54,194 bases of DNA from Candidatus Aminicenantes bacterium UBA647 (GTDB lineage: Bacteria; Acidobacteriota; Aminicenantia; UBA2199), in assembly GCA_002299555.1 (NCBI GenBank), contig DBOL01000036.1, forward strand, positions 1-54,194, given 5' to 3'. Shown here piece by piece: positions 35,073-44,157 of this stretch (position 1 is the first letter of the stretch; each line of letters begins with the position of its first letter). Both the position numbers and the translations under genes were made by a program. The notes beneath the pieces were generated by a model. The model was given only the letters and a program-made list of their open reading frames with translations, did not search any database and had not been told where the DNA came from.

Positions 35073-35353
35073 TATAAATACTCTAATTCAACATCCAGGA
35101 TCTCTACAGGATAATTATCAAATATATGATCTTCACACTGACGGAAAACCTTATCGACAATCTCTTTTGATCCTGACAACATTGCAATTGATATTTCTAT
35201 TTTTTGCCAAACATCCTGATAGTTACTCTCAATAATGGAGATATTGAATTTGTTTTTTAGTTTCTCCTTGATACTTGACACTATCCGCCTTTTTTCCTTC
35301 AGACTGTGTACACTTTTTGCAAGAAGGGTTATTCTCATAAGACCTATAATCAC
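35072..35353 (-). CDS. YlxP-like DUF503 protein
   Basis: A small 93-aa protein with the DUF503 pattern: RITLLAKSVHSLKEKRRIVSSIKEKLKNKFN-like N-terminus (residues 6-36), IIESNYQDVWQKIEISIAML and a final VEILDVELEYL. Homologues lie between infB and rbfA in many genomes, as here. It overlaps infB by 4 bp. The exact role is unknown; a ribosome-assembly function is assumed from context. Confidence 0.85.
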   Translation of the reverse strand: MIIGLMRITLLAKSVHSLKEKRRIVSSIKEKLKNKFNISIIESNYQDVWQKIEISIAMLSGSKEIVDKVFRQCEDHIFDNYPVEILDVELEYL

Positions 35354-37767
35354 TGTTGCTTCAGTTCATAAACCTCTATAAAATCACCAATTTCTATAGT
35401 ATTGAAATTTTTCAGTTTAATTCCACATTCAGTCCCTGCATTCACTTCTTTTACTTCATCTTTAACCCTTTTTAAAGTTTCGATCTCACCTTCAAATACC
35501 AGATCATCACCCCTCATAACCTTAAGAAGTGATTTATTTGTGATCTTCCCTTCTCTTACAATACATCCGGCAATATTGCCGAGTTTTGAGATCTTAAATT
35601 TCTGCAGAACCTCGATTTTCCCTATCTGCGACTCAATGAAAACAGGATCGATCTCACCCTTAATCGCCTTTTCGAGTTCCTCTATCAGGTGATAGATCAC
35701 ACTGTAAAGTTTTATCTCAATACCCTCTCTTTTAGCAGAAACAAGTACTTTCTGAGGTGCTTTTACATTAAATCCAAGAATAACCGCTCCTGATGTTGCA
35801 GCAAGTAAAACATCACTGTCAGTAATATTTCCAATACTTTTATGCACAACATTCACTTTAAGTTCCTTGACTCCCATCTTCATCAGGATATCAACAAGGA
35901 TCTCTCCTGAGCCGAAGTTATCGGTTTTAAGAACTATCGGGAATTCTTTGATCAATTTCTCATCCATCTTCTGAAAAAGGTTCTGAAGACTCAGCTTTTT
36001 ATCGGCTTCGACCTCATCTCTTTTTGTCTCTTTGTTAAACTGCTTTCTTAGTTCAATTACTTTGTTTGCCTTCGATATATCCTCTACAATCTGAAATCTT
36101 TCGCCTGCTTCAGGAACAACTTCAAACCCCATCACCTCCACAGGAGCTGGACTTACAGCTTCATTTAAAGTCTTACCAGCATCATCAAAAAGTGATCTGA
36201 TCTTACCTGTGGAATTACCTGAGATAAAAAAGTCTCCCCTTTTTATCCGACCCTCCTGAACAAGGACTGTGCCTACCGGGCCGAGTTTGGGGTCAAGACG
36301 TGCCTCAATTACAGTACCCCAGCCTGAAACATCTTTATATGACTTAAGCTCCAGCATATCCGCTACGAGAGATACCATTTCAAGGAAAGAGTCAAGATTT
36401 GTATTGTTTTTTGCAGATATATCAACGGAAACAACATCTCCGCCCCAATCCTCCACAACGATATTGTGAGTAGTCAATTCTTGTTTAACTTTGTTGGCAT
36501 CTGCACCATCAAGATCGATCTTATTAATTGCAACTATCAATGGCGCTCCGGCAGCTTTTGCATGGTTGATCGCCTCTATTGTCTGAGGTTTGACCCCATC
36601 ATTAGCTGCAACTACCAGTACAACTATATCCGTTACCTTAGCCCCTCTTGCACGCAGATTGGTAAATGCTTCATGACCAGGAGTATCGATAAAAACTATA
36701 TCTCCTTTCTTTGTTTTCAATTTGTATGCACCGATCTTCTGGGTTATCCCTCCGGCTTCACGATCTACAACTCTTGTTTTTCTTAAAGTGTCAAGCAGAG
36801 TCGTTTTACCATGATCTACATGCCCCATAACCGTAACAACCGGAGGCCTGGTGGTCATTTCATGCTTTTTACTTCTGAGCAGATCGGAGAATACTTCTTC
36901 TTCGTAACCGACTATATTTACTTCTACATTAAATTCAGAGCAGATACTTTTGATCTCCTCTTCGTTCAGGAATTGGTTCAGATGGAATTCTACACCTGAC
37001 TCCATCATCTTATCCTCAATAAATTTCAGTTTTATGTTTAATTTCTCTCCGAGCTCCTTGAGAGTGATGAAATTCGATGTCTGGATCATTTCCGGTACAG
37101 CTGAAAGATCAGCTTCTTTCTTAGGGACCGTACTTACTTCCGGAACCCTCTTTTCACCTCTTCCTCTGTGATCACGTCTTCCATGCCTGGAGGGACGCCT
37201 CCTTCTCAGATCAGCAATGGTGGTCCTTCTTTCCGGAAGTTTTTTCCCCGCCTTATGTACAGTCGGGGCCGGTTTTGGCTGAGCAACCACCTTCTCTACA
37301 GGCTTTACTATTTTTTCCTCTCTCTTTTCGACAGGTTTTTCCGGAACCGGAGCTACAACCTTTACAGGCTCGGGTTTTTTCTTTTCTTCAACAACTTTCT
37401 CTATCACAACAGGCGGAGCTTCCGGCTTCTTCTCTTCCTCTATTATTACAGGCTCTTCCTTGATCTTTTTTTCGGCCTCTGCAATGTCAGTTTTCTCTAC
37501 AACTTCAGGTGTTTTTTCAACCTCAGCTTTCTTAACTTCTTTAGCAGGCTTCTTTTTCTTCTCTTTTAAAAACTTTTCATATTCTTTTGTTGTATCTTTA
37601 ATCTTCCCGGGATCTTTTGAAAAACTCCTCAGTAATTCCAGCTGCTCCATTGAAATTGCTGATGAATGAGATTTAACCGGTACCTCATGCTTCTCAAGGA
37701 AAAACATTGCTAGTTTATTTGTTATATTAAACTGTTTTGTCGCCTCATGTAATTTGATATTCTGCAT
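35350..37767 (-). CDS. infB: Translation initiation factor IF-2
   Basis: The protein is 805 aa. An N-terminal IF2_N helix-bundle (about 1-50) is followed by a Lys/Glu/Pro-rich linker of about 110 residues, a basic segment with many Arg (ADLRRRRPSRHGRR), a second IF2_N and then the GTPase. The G domain shows VTVMGHVDHGKTTLLD, DTPGHEAF and NKIDLD. Domains II to IV (fMet-tRNA binding) complete it. It lies 9 bp downstream of nusA, without ylxR or ylxQ between. Confidence 0.96.
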   Translation of the reverse strand: MQNIKLHEATKQFNITNKLAMFFLEKHEVPVKSHSSAISMEQLELLRSFSKDPGKIKDTTKEYEKFLKEKKKKPAKEVKKAEVEKTPEVVEKTDIAEAEKKIKEEPVIIEEEKKPEAPPVVIEKVVEEKKKPEPVKVVAPVPEKPVEKREEKIVKPVEKVVAQPKPAPTVHKAGKKLPERRTTIADLRRRRPSRHGRRDHRGRGEKRVPEVSTVPKKEADLSAVPEMIQTSNFITLKELGEKLNIKLKFIEDKMMESGVEFHLNQFLNEEEIKSICSEFNVEVNIVGYEEEVFSDLLRSKKHEMTTRPPVVTVMGHVDHGKTTLLDTLRKTRVVDREAGGITQKIGAYKLKTKKGDIVFIDTPGHEAFTNLRARGAKVTDIVVLVVAANDGVKPQTIEAINHAKAAGAPLIVAINKIDLDGADANKVKQELTTHNIVVEDWGGDVVSVDISAKNNTNLDSFLEMVSLVADMLELKSYKDVSGWGTVIEARLDPKLGPVGTVLVQEGRIKRGDFFISGNSTGKIRSLFDDAGKTLNEAVSPAPVEVMGFEVVPEAGERFQIVEDISKANKVIELRKQFNKETKRDEVEADKKLSLQNLFQKMDEKLIKEFPIVLKTDNFGSGEILVDILMKMGVKELKVNVVHKSIGNITDSDVLLAATSGAVILGFNVKAPQKVLVSAKREGIEIKLYSVIYHLIEELEKAIKGEIDPVFIESQIGKIEVLQKFKISKLGNIAGCIVREGKITNKSLLKVMRGDDLVFEGEIETLKRVKDEVKEVNAGTECGIKLKNFNTIEIGDFIEVYELKQQ

Positions 37768-37776
37768 ATAACCCTC

Positions 37777-38838
37777 CTACAATTTTTTCTGGTCCACTTT
37801 TGACCGGAGTTCCATCCTGTTAGTTAACTGAATGTTCCATTTGGTAAGTTTTGAAGCCAGTTTAATATTTATCCCTTTTTTCCCTATTGCAGCAGAAAGT
37901 GTGCTGTCTGTCACTGTTGCTTCAGCCATTCTTGCCGGTTCATTTACTATGGAGACCAATGTGACCTCTGCCGGAGTAAGTGCCGATGATATGAACCGTT
38001 CCGGAGACTCATTCCACGCAATAACATCTACCCTCTCTCCCTGAAGCTCTTTAGTGATCGAGAGGACTCTGTTCCCATTCATTCCCACAACAGCACCTAC
38101 AGGATCAATACTTTTATCCGTCGAATATACAGCAACCTTGGTTTTAAAACCTGGTTCTCTTGAAACAGAAAATATTTTTACGATTCCTTCAGAAACTTCA
38201 GGAACCTCTTTCTCTATAAGTTTTTCAACAAAATTATTAAGATATCTTGATCCCAGAACAAGAGGACCTCTTCCTTCCGGAAAAACACGCTTAACGTAGA
38301 ATCTGATTATATCCCCTTTTTTATACTCATCTTTCGGGGAGAGTTCTTTCTCAGGAATTATTGCTTCTCCAATCTCAAGAGCCGCAATAACACTATTATT
38401 CTCAATCCTCCGAACTTCGCCGGAAATAAGTGTGTCGGTCAATTGAACATATTTTGAATAAATCGTCTGCTGCTCTGCTTTCTGAACTTTATCCATAATA
38501 ATATTTCTGGCTGTCTGGGCAGCGACTCTTCCAAGGGTTTCCCCTGGGAGAAATATTTTTATTTCATCTCCGAGTTTTGCTTTGGAATCGTGTTTTAGAG
38601 CATCTTTCCAGGATATCTCTGAAGCATCCTGAGGATTATCGTTAATGACAAGTTTTTCAGTATAGGCATTTATAGTTCCTCTTTCCCTGTTGATCTCAAC
38701 TTTGACCTCGGCTTTATGATCAAAGTACTTGTCGGCTACTGTGAGAAGGGCTTCCTCAATGGCGGAATAGAAAATGTCGGGAGATATACCTCTCTCCCTG
38801 CTCAACTGTTCTATACTCTTTAATAAATCTTCTGCCAT
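37777..38838 (-). CDS. nusA: Transcription factor NusA
   Basis: The protein is 353 aa: the short form without C-terminal acidic repeats. The N-domain (about 1-125) binds RNA polymerase; S1 and two KH domains follow, with SREPGFKTKVAVYS, DPVGAVVGMNGNRV and IGKKGINIKLA visible. It affects pausing, termination and antitermination. It has a typical promoter of its own. rimP, usually just upstream, is absent. Confidence 0.95.
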   Translation of the reverse strand: MAEDLLKSIEQLSRERGISPDIFYSAIEEALLTVADKYFDHKAEVKVEINRERGTINAYTEKLVINDNPQDASEISWKDALKHDSKAKLGDEIKIFLPGETLGRVAAQTARNIIMDKVQKAEQQTIYSKYVQLTDTLISGEVRRIENNSVIAALEIGEAIIPEKELSPKDEYKKGDIIRFYVKRVFPEGRGPLVLGSRYLNNFVEKLIEKEVPEVSEGIVKIFSVSREPGFKTKVAVYSTDKSIDPVGAVVGMNGNRVLSITKELQGERVDVIAWNESPERFISSALTPAEVTLVSIVNEPARMAEATVTDSTLSAAIGKKGINIKLASKLTKWNIQLTNRMELRSKVDQKKL

Positions 38839-38869
38839 TTATCTGCCTCTTCATTTTAGGTCACGGGGT

Positions 38870-38898
38870 ATTATAAGTAATTTTGAGGGAAAAATCAA
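38870..38898 (-). promoter_or_regulatory. Promoter for the nusA-truB operon
   Basis: On the minus strand, TTGATT (38898-38893), 17 nt and TATAAT (38875-38870). The leader is about 25 nt and holds agaggc before the nusA ATG. It lies after the stop of the C26 gene, so the operon is transcribed independently of it. Confidence 0.7.
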
Positions 38899-38909
38899 AC
38901 TTTTACCTG

Positions 38910-40016
38910 TCAATGCTGAATTTCCGAGGCAAACCATTTCCATAAATTCTTGTGGAAAATGACAGATGGAGGATTTTTTTTCAGGAAGGTTTTGAGAGAG
39001 AAAAATCTCTTTCCGTCAGGATCATTTGTAAAAAATTTCAATCCTTTATGAAGATATCTGTATTCCGGATGGAATTGTACCCCAAGTACATTTTTAAATT
39101 TGGCATGTTCTAAAGATTCAATTATTTTTCCATCTGTTGATGTTGCTGCTACAAACAGATCTTTTCCCGGTTTTTCCACGGACTGGTGATGTGAAGAGAG
39201 CACCATTGGATATCCCTTCAAGCCTCCCATGATCTTTTTTAACAAGATAGACTTTTGTGCAATTTTTATCCCATGAAAAGCAGGTGCAATATCTTTTGAC
39301 TCTCCGGGGAACAAAGCTTTTATGTATCGGGCACTATGAATTTTTTCTCTACCCTGAGTTAAAACCGCCTCTACAGACCCCAGTCCATACACTTCAGAAG
39401 GAATATCCTGAACAAGAGATCCCCCTGCTGCAACATTCATGGTTTGAGCACCGAGACATATTCCCAGCACAGGATAGCCTGGCTTATCTTCCAGGAAAGG
39501 TTTAAAGCCCATATTTTGATTCCCACCGATAAGGTGGAACAGGAAAGAAGTTTCATACATGGTCCTGTAAGGTGTAGTAGCTTCAGTCAGGAGGGAGTTC
39601 TTCTCTCCATATATCCCGGGAGGGATGTCCATTCCTCCGGTAAAAATTATTCCATCAGACACATCAAATATTTCCCTGAACTGAGATGTCCAGATATTTT
39701 TCCTGAAAAGGTCATTTCTCGCGACCTTTCCCTTCAATTCTGCAAAAGATACCCATTTCAGCCTTCTGTCGCCAACATACTTCCGGGAAAGAGCATAATT
39801 GGTAAGTTCATTCTCATGATATACACAGATAAGACTGATCTCCCCTTCTCCAAGCAGCCCGGCACTTTTCATTACGACAATATTTCTGATCTGATCTATG
39901 GTCGGACGACACATGACAACTACCGGAACTTTCTCTGAAACAATATTTCCATAGTCGAAAAAAGGAAACATACAGAATATCAATATGACAAGTATCAGAC
40001 ATTTTGATCTTTTCAT
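38910..40016 (-). CDS. Exported class I GATase-like (C26) hydrolase
   Basis: The protein is 368 aa with a signal peptide (about 1-24) and a ggagg Shine-Dalgarno. The glutamine-amidotransferase core is intact: GIIFTGGMDIPPGIYGE, then the nucleophile elbow GICLGAQTMN, and the HPEYR box with the His and Glu of the triad. This is the PuuD/gamma-glutamyl hydrolase branch. Export is unusual for PuuD but found in secreted gamma-glutamyl hydrolases. The substrate is unknown; a gamma-glutamyl peptide or folate-polyglutamate is possible. Confidence 0.82.
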   Translation of the reverse strand: MKRSKCLILVILIFCMFPFFDYGNIVSEKVPVVVMCRPTIDQIRNIVVMKSAGLLGEGEISLICVYHENELTNYALSRKYVGDRRLKWVSFAELKGKVARNDLFRKNIWTSQFREIFDVSDGIIFTGGMDIPPGIYGEKNSLLTEATTPYRTMYETSFLFHLIGGNQNMGFKPFLEDKPGYPVLGICLGAQTMNVAAGGSLVQDIPSEVYGLGSVEAVLTQGREKIHSARYIKALFPGESKDIAPAFHGIKIAQKSILLKKIMGGLKGYPMVLSSHHQSVEKPGKDLFVAATSTDGKIIESLEHAKFKNVLGVQFHPEYRYLHKGLKFFTNDPDGKRFFSLKTFLKKNPPSVIFHKNLWKWFASEIQH

Positions 40017-40078
40017 TATTCCTCCAATTCAGATACAAAAGATAAAGGATTTCAAGGCCGAAAGCAAGTCCGGATTTA

Positions 40079-40107
40079 TTGGATTGTATAGCGGTCTGTG
40101 ATATCAT
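40079..40107 (+). promoter_or_regulatory. Extended -10 promoter, leaderless spacing
   Basis: TTGGAT (40079-40084), 17 nt, then TGA-TATCAT (-10 at 40102-40107, extended by TG) ends 6 nt before the ATG at 40114. No Shine-Dalgarno sequence is present. Confidence 0.6.
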
Positions 40108-40113
40108 TGATCC

Positions 40114-42381
40114 ATGTTGAAAACCTTCGACAAGTATATCCTGAAAGAGATCGCAGCCCCGTTCGGAGTAGGTCTTGCCATATACACATTCACTCTCCTG
40201 ATCAACATGATATTCATACTTTCACATACTCTTATTTCTAAGGGTGCCACAACTTTTACAATAATGAAGATCCTCCTTTATCTGCTCCCTGACCTCCTTG
40301 CATTTACGATCCCGATGGCAACTCTCATGGGTGTTCTGGCCGGGATGAGCAGGATGAGCACTGATTCAGAAATTGTCGCATTACGAACTATGGGTGTAAG
40401 TAATTTCAGGATCCTCAAGCCGATCATCATGTTCTCTGTTATCACCTGGATAGTTTCATCTATCCTTATCATGTACGTTGCTCCTGAGAGTAATTATCAA
40501 TTCCAGAAATTAAAGACAAAGATAATGTTATCCAGGGCTATGTCCAATATCAAACCAAGAACTTTCAATAGAGAGTTCCCTACATACGTTCTTTACTTTA
40601 ACGACATCGATAACAGGACAAATGAGTGGAAAGATGTTTTTTTGTATTCGAGAAGAGACAGGAAGAGAGACAATATAATTCTCGCAGAGAAGGGGCGTAT
40701 AATTCAGGATAAAGATAAGAGAAGAAGTTTCTTCGCATTGAAAAATGCAACTTTACACAGTTTTGACAAGAAGAACCCGGGGAAGAACTATTTTACGACC
40801 TCTCACATAAACTCATCTGAGGAGATCCCCGAATTCACAAATATAAAGCAGGCTCGGCAAAGCCAGCAATTAACATTTCCTGATCTTATAAAAAAGATGA
40901 AGGAATATCCCGACAATATTCTTCTCGCCAGAGAATTCCACAGAAAGTTTGCTCTCCCCTTTGCCTGCCTCGCCTTAGGGTTCCTCGCATTATCTCTAGG
41001 CATTTCTACAAAGAAAGGAGGGAAGGTCAGTGGATTTATTATTTCTCTGGGGATAATATTCATCTACTATACAACCATCACTACTTTTCAGAACCTTGTA
41101 GTAAAAAAAATAGTCTCCCCATTCCTGGGAATGTGGGCCCCCAATTTTTTTCTCCTCGCTTCCGGGATCATTTTTTATTTATACAGTTCAAAAGAAAAGT
41201 CTCTGAACTGGGAAAAAATATTCACCCCATTCAGGAAATTGGCACGAATGGTGGGTAGAGAAAAGATCCCTTCAACAGACAGCACTTCAAAGTTACGGAT
41301 CTTTAAGCGGACAGATATCTATATTATGAAAAAAATGATCTCGATGCTTATCCTGATATTTGTGTCTTTGATGCTTGTATTCTACATTGTAAGAATTGTA
41401 GAGCTTATCGACAGCGTTATTGAGAACAATGTCCCGTTCTTTTATGTGTTCAAATATGTTTATTATAATACGCCGGAAATGATAAGCTTTGTTCTCCCGG
41501 TCTCAATACTTACATCTGTTCTTCTTACATTTTCTCTGATGAGTAAAAATAACGAGATCACAGCAGTCCAGGTTAGTGGGATCAGCCTATACAGAGTTGC
41601 CATCCCCGCCATTTTCTTAGGTGTTTTCCTCTCCATCGGTTATTTTATGATTCAGGAAAAAATAACTCCCGACGCTAACAAGAAGGCGATGAGGACCCTG
41701 GATACGATATATAAGCGAAAATCAAATACAGAAATTGAATTTGACAAATTCTGGGTTTCCGGAAAAAACAATTTTCTCTATTTTTATGATTTTCTTGAAA
41801 AGAACAAGAGCCGCTACAGAAACTTCACCGCTATTCAATTTGATGAAGATTTTAAAATGAAATTAAGGCTTACTTCAAAATATGCAATATGGAGCAATAA
41901 GGACACTTTGATACTCAGAGACGGATTCAGAAGAAAGTTCAAGGATAATATTCCCGAAGAATATACTGAATTCACATCTGAGAGACTGGAGATACAGGGA
42001 GGGAAGAGCCTTTTCCTTAAAAGAATATCTTTCCCCCAGCACATGAACATCTCTCAACTCAAGGAATATATTAAATACCTGAAGAACAACAGGTCTGATC
42101 CGGGCAGGTATGAGGCGAAATTGTACTATAAATATTCATTCCCATTTTCAAGCCTTATAATGGTGTTGATAGCGATCCCGTTCTCATTCAAAATGGGAAA
42201 AAGGGGGACTCTGTACGGGATTGGAATCGCTGTAGGGATATCAATGATATTCTGGGGAGCATTCGGCATATCTAGCGCAATGGGGTCATCGGGTTTCCTT
42301 TCCCCGTTCATATCAGCGTTCGCACCTATAATATTATTCTCTACAATATCAATATGGCTTTTCATTAACATTAAAACCTGA
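40114..42381 (+). CDS. Fused LptF-LptG LPS-export permease
   Basis: The protein is 755 aa and has two complete YjgP/YjgQ modules in tandem. The first (about 1-370) opens MLKTFDKYILKEIAAPFGVG, has six membrane segments and a periplasmic domain. The second (about 405-755) starts RTDIYIMKKMISMLILIF and repeats the plan with another periplasmic jellyroll. Each half carries the characteristic EIxALRxxGxS/EITAVQVSGIS cytoplasmic helix. Normally LptF and LptG are separate proteins that, with LptB and LptC, pull LPS from the inner membrane; here one chain would supply both permease halves. lptB and lptC are not in the window. Confidence 0.88.
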   Translation: MLKTFDKYILKEIAAPFGVGLAIYTFTLLINMIFILSHTLISKGATTFTIMKILLYLLPDLLAFTIPMATLMGVLAGMSRMSTDSEIVALRTMGVSNFRILKPIIMFSVITWIVSSILIMYVAPESNYQFQKLKTKIMLSRAMSNIKPRTFNREFPTYVLYFNDIDNRTNEWKDVFLYSRRDRKRDNIILAEKGRIIQDKDKRRSFFALKNATLHSFDKKNPGKNYFTTSHINSSEEIPEFTNIKQARQSQQLTFPDLIKKMKEYPDNILLAREFHRKFALPFACLALGFLALSLGISTKKGGKVSGFIISLGIIFIYYTTITTFQNLVVKKIVSPFLGMWAPNFFLLASGIIFYLYSSKEKSLNWEKIFTPFRKLARMVGREKIPSTDSTSKLRIFKRTDIYIMKKMISMLILIFVSLMLVFYIVRIVELIDSVIENNVPFFYVFKYVYYNTPEMISFVLPVSILTSVLLTFSLMSKNNEITAVQVSGISLYRVAIPAIFLGVFLSIGYFMIQEKITPDANKKAMRTLDTIYKRKSNTEIEFDKFWVSGKNNFLYFYDFLEKNKSRYRNFTAIQFDEDFKMKLRLTSKYAIWSNKDTLILRDGFRRKFKDNIPEEYTEFTSERLEIQGGKSLFLKRISFPQHMNISQLKEYIKYLKNNRSDPGRYEAKLYYKYSFPFSSLIMVLIAIPFSFKMGKRGTLYGIGIAVGISMIFWGAFGISSAMGSSGFLSPFISAFAPIILFSTISIWLFINIKT

Positions 42382-42399
42382 ATATGATAAATTATTAAT

Positions 42400-42426
42400 G
42401 GAACTTTTATCATATAAAGACGTTTA
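42400..42426 (+). promoter_or_regulatory. Candidate ECF-type promoter
   Basis: GGAACTT (42400-42406), then CGTTTA (42421-42426) after 14 nt, resembles the GGAAC/CGT boxes read by many ECF sigma factors. It lies upstream of the sigma gene, so autoregulation is plausible. The match is weak and rests on two short words. Confidence 0.35.
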
Positions 42427-42437
42427 ATAGATGCGGA

Positions 42438-42968
42438 ATGGAAAATAGAGTATTAATTAAATATATCAAAGAAGGAGACAAGAGAGGTTGGAATATGTTA
42501 ATAGACAAATATTCAAGAACAGTTTACAATCTGGCATTTAATTTCTGCGGCAGCAGCGATGACGCCAACGACCTTACTCAGGATATATTTATTAAGATCT
42601 ATAAGAACATTGATAAATTTGATGAGAGCTTTAACATATCTTCATGGATTGTCAGGATCTCGAAAAATCACTGTATCGATTATTGGAGAAAAAACAAAAA
42701 AAATAATTTCAGGATCGAGCTTGAAGACAATCTGGTAAAAGATGAAAACTCCCCGGAAGAGAACCTTATAAAGAGTGGAGATCTTAACAAACTAAGAGAA
42801 AAAATGCTTCAGTTAAAACCTGAAGTGAGATCATTACTGATCCTTAGAGACATTCAGAATCACTCCTATCAGGAGATAGCAGACTCATTGAACATTCCGT
42901 TAGGTACCGTCAAATCAAAGATCAACAGGGCAAGGATCCAACTTGCAAGATTGTATGAGGAGAGGTGA
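42438..42968 (+). CDS. ECF-family RNA polymerase sigma factor
   Basis: The protein is 176 aa. Region 2 is present (DLTQDIFIKIYKNIDKFDES and SSWIVRISKNHCIDYWR), and region 4 follows (RDIQNHSYQEIADSLNIPLG, then TVKSKINRARIQLARL). It lacks region 1 and 3, as expected for ECF sigmas of the RpoE/SigW type. It is followed at once by a zinc-finger anti-sigma-like gene and envelope proteins. An extracytoplasmic envelope-stress signal is likely. Confidence 0.93.
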   Translation: MENRVLIKYIKEGDKRGWNMLIDKYSRTVYNLAFNFCGSSDDANDLTQDIFIKIYKNIDKFDESFNISSWIVRISKNHCIDYWRKNKKNNFRIELEDNLVKDENSPEENLIKSGDLNKLREKMLQLKPEVRSLLILRDIQNHSYQEIADSLNIPLGTVKSKINRARIQLARLYEER

Positions 42969-42973
42969 ACAGG

Positions 42974-43495
42974 ATGAATTGCAATATTTTTGAAGAACTT
43001 TTGTCAGCGTATCAGGACAACACCCTCGATCCGGATCAGAGGAAGGAATTCACTGCACATATGGACACTTGTCCTGCGTGTAACGAAGTCATTGAAGAAG
43101 TTGATCACATAAAGGCCATTCTCCCCGAGCTAAACGAAGATGTGCCATTCTTTCTGAAAAACAGGCTCTACCTTATCGGTGAAGCTGAGGAAGAAAAAAC
43201 TCCTATACGAAATTATGCGTTCCTGAAATGGGTCGCTGCCGGTATAGGCACTATAGTTCTTTTTTTAAACCTATTTTATTTCACCAATATATTTCCTGCT
43301 GCCAACAAAACACTCCATACTGCTGTTGCAGGTGTTGAAAATTTTGTCGTTCAAGCCGAGGCATTTATTGGAAGGATAAAAGAATCGAATAATCTCTTCA
43401 TATTTAAAAAAACTGAGGTTATTACAAAAGCAAATAAAAAGAAAAGAGACGCAAAAGCAAAAAAAAAAACAGTAAGGGGGTTTAAATATGGATGA
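42974..43495 (+). CDS. Zinc-finger anti-sigma factor, membrane-anchored
   Basis: From the ATG at 42974 (agagg 8 nt upstream) the protein is 173 aa; a GTG at 42965 overlapping the sigma stop is an alternative. An N-terminal zf-HC2 motif (CNIFEELLSAYQDN, then HMDTCPACNE) is followed by one membrane segment (about 85-105). A lysine-rich tail ends the protein. Such proteins hold the cognate ECF sigma inactive until a signal. The lysine-rich C-terminus (KKKRDAKAKKK) is unusual on the predicted periplasmic side. Confidence 0.85.
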   Translation: MNCNIFEELLSAYQDNTLDPDQRKEFTAHMDTCPACNEVIEEVDHIKAILPELNEDVPFFLKNRLYLIGEAEEEKTPIRNYAFLKWVAAGIGTIVLFLNLFYFTNIFPAANKTLHTAVAGVENFVVQAEAFIGRIKESNNLFIFKKTEVITKANKKKRDAKAKKKTVRGFKYG

Positions 43496-43976
43496 AAATA
43501 AAGATTATACGGAAAAAAAGAATCCGGGACTTGCAGCATTAATTTCGGGTCTCTTCCCCGGGTCAGGATTATTTTATGTGGGGAATTACACTAAAGGATT
43601 CTCTTATATGCTCCTGTTTGCTCTGCTGATCGTATTGCTGGTTTTTTCTGCAGATGACGGCAGGCAATCGATGGAGATGGAGATAATAGTTTTCGCTCTT
43701 CTGCTTGCAGGTTTTTATGTATTCCAGATCATTGATAGTTTCAATGAGGCCAAGAAGGTAGGTGTCACAAGCAGATCTGATTCAGAAGAGTTTTCATCTG
43801 AAAGCTCATTAACAGGTTCTATTATAATATTTATACTGGGTATATTGTTCATGCTAAGAAACCTTGATGTCATAAGTTATAAAAGCATAATTAAATTGTG
43901 GCCTCTTCTCATAATAGGGATTGGGCTGAAAATGGTCATAGAATACATTGTCGTAAAGGAGAATGAAGATGAGTAA
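43488..43976 (+). CDS. Membrane protein with TM2-like and LiaF-TM-like regions
   Basis: The protein is 162 aa. The N-terminal part (about 12-60) has the GLAALISGLFPGSGLFYVGN pattern of small TM2-like proteins. The C-terminal part (about 105-150) carries the ILGILFMLRNLDVISYKSI and WPLLIIGIG pattern of DUF5668/LiaF-like membrane regions. It has five or so hydrophobic segments. The start has a ggggg Shine-Dalgarno and overlaps the anti-sigma stop. Confidence 0.75.
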   Translation: MDENKDYTEKKNPGLAALISGLFPGSGLFYVGNYTKGFSYMLLFALLIVLLVFSADDGRQSMEMEIIVFALLLAGFYVFQIIDSFNEAKKVGVTSRSDSEEFSSESSLTGSIIIFILGILFMLRNLDVISYKSIIKLWPLLIIGIGLKMVIEYIVVKENEDE

Positions 43977-44157
43977 GAAAAAAGGCGAGACAATTATCTG
44001 GGGGATACTAATAATCTTACTGGGAATCCTTTTTCTTTCAAGAAATCTGGGATGGACAGATCTTAACATATGGAATATTGCTACTACATACTGGCCGCTG
44101 ATCCTGATCTTTATCGGAGGCAGGAACATTGTAGCTTATATAATACAGAAAAAATGA
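43969..44157 (+). CDS. Small LiaF-TM-like (DUF5668) membrane protein
   Basis: The 62-aa chain consists of two hydrophobic segments around a short loop (WGILIILLGILFLSRNLGW and YWPLILIFIGGRNIV). It repeats the C-terminal pattern of the preceding protein, so the two look like a duplication. I chose the ATG at 43969 because aaggag lies 7 nt away; an ATG at 43963 is too close. Its stop overlaps the next ATG (ATGA). Confidence 0.72.
   Translation: MSKKKGETIIWGILIILLGILFLSRNLGWTDLNIWNIATTYWPLILIFIGGRNIVAYIIQKK

Noticed and set aside
37168..37569. Plus-strand frame inside infB
   Set aside because: It is the complement of the Lys/Glu/Pro-rich IF-2 linker and is Phe/Leu-rich as expected for such a shadow.
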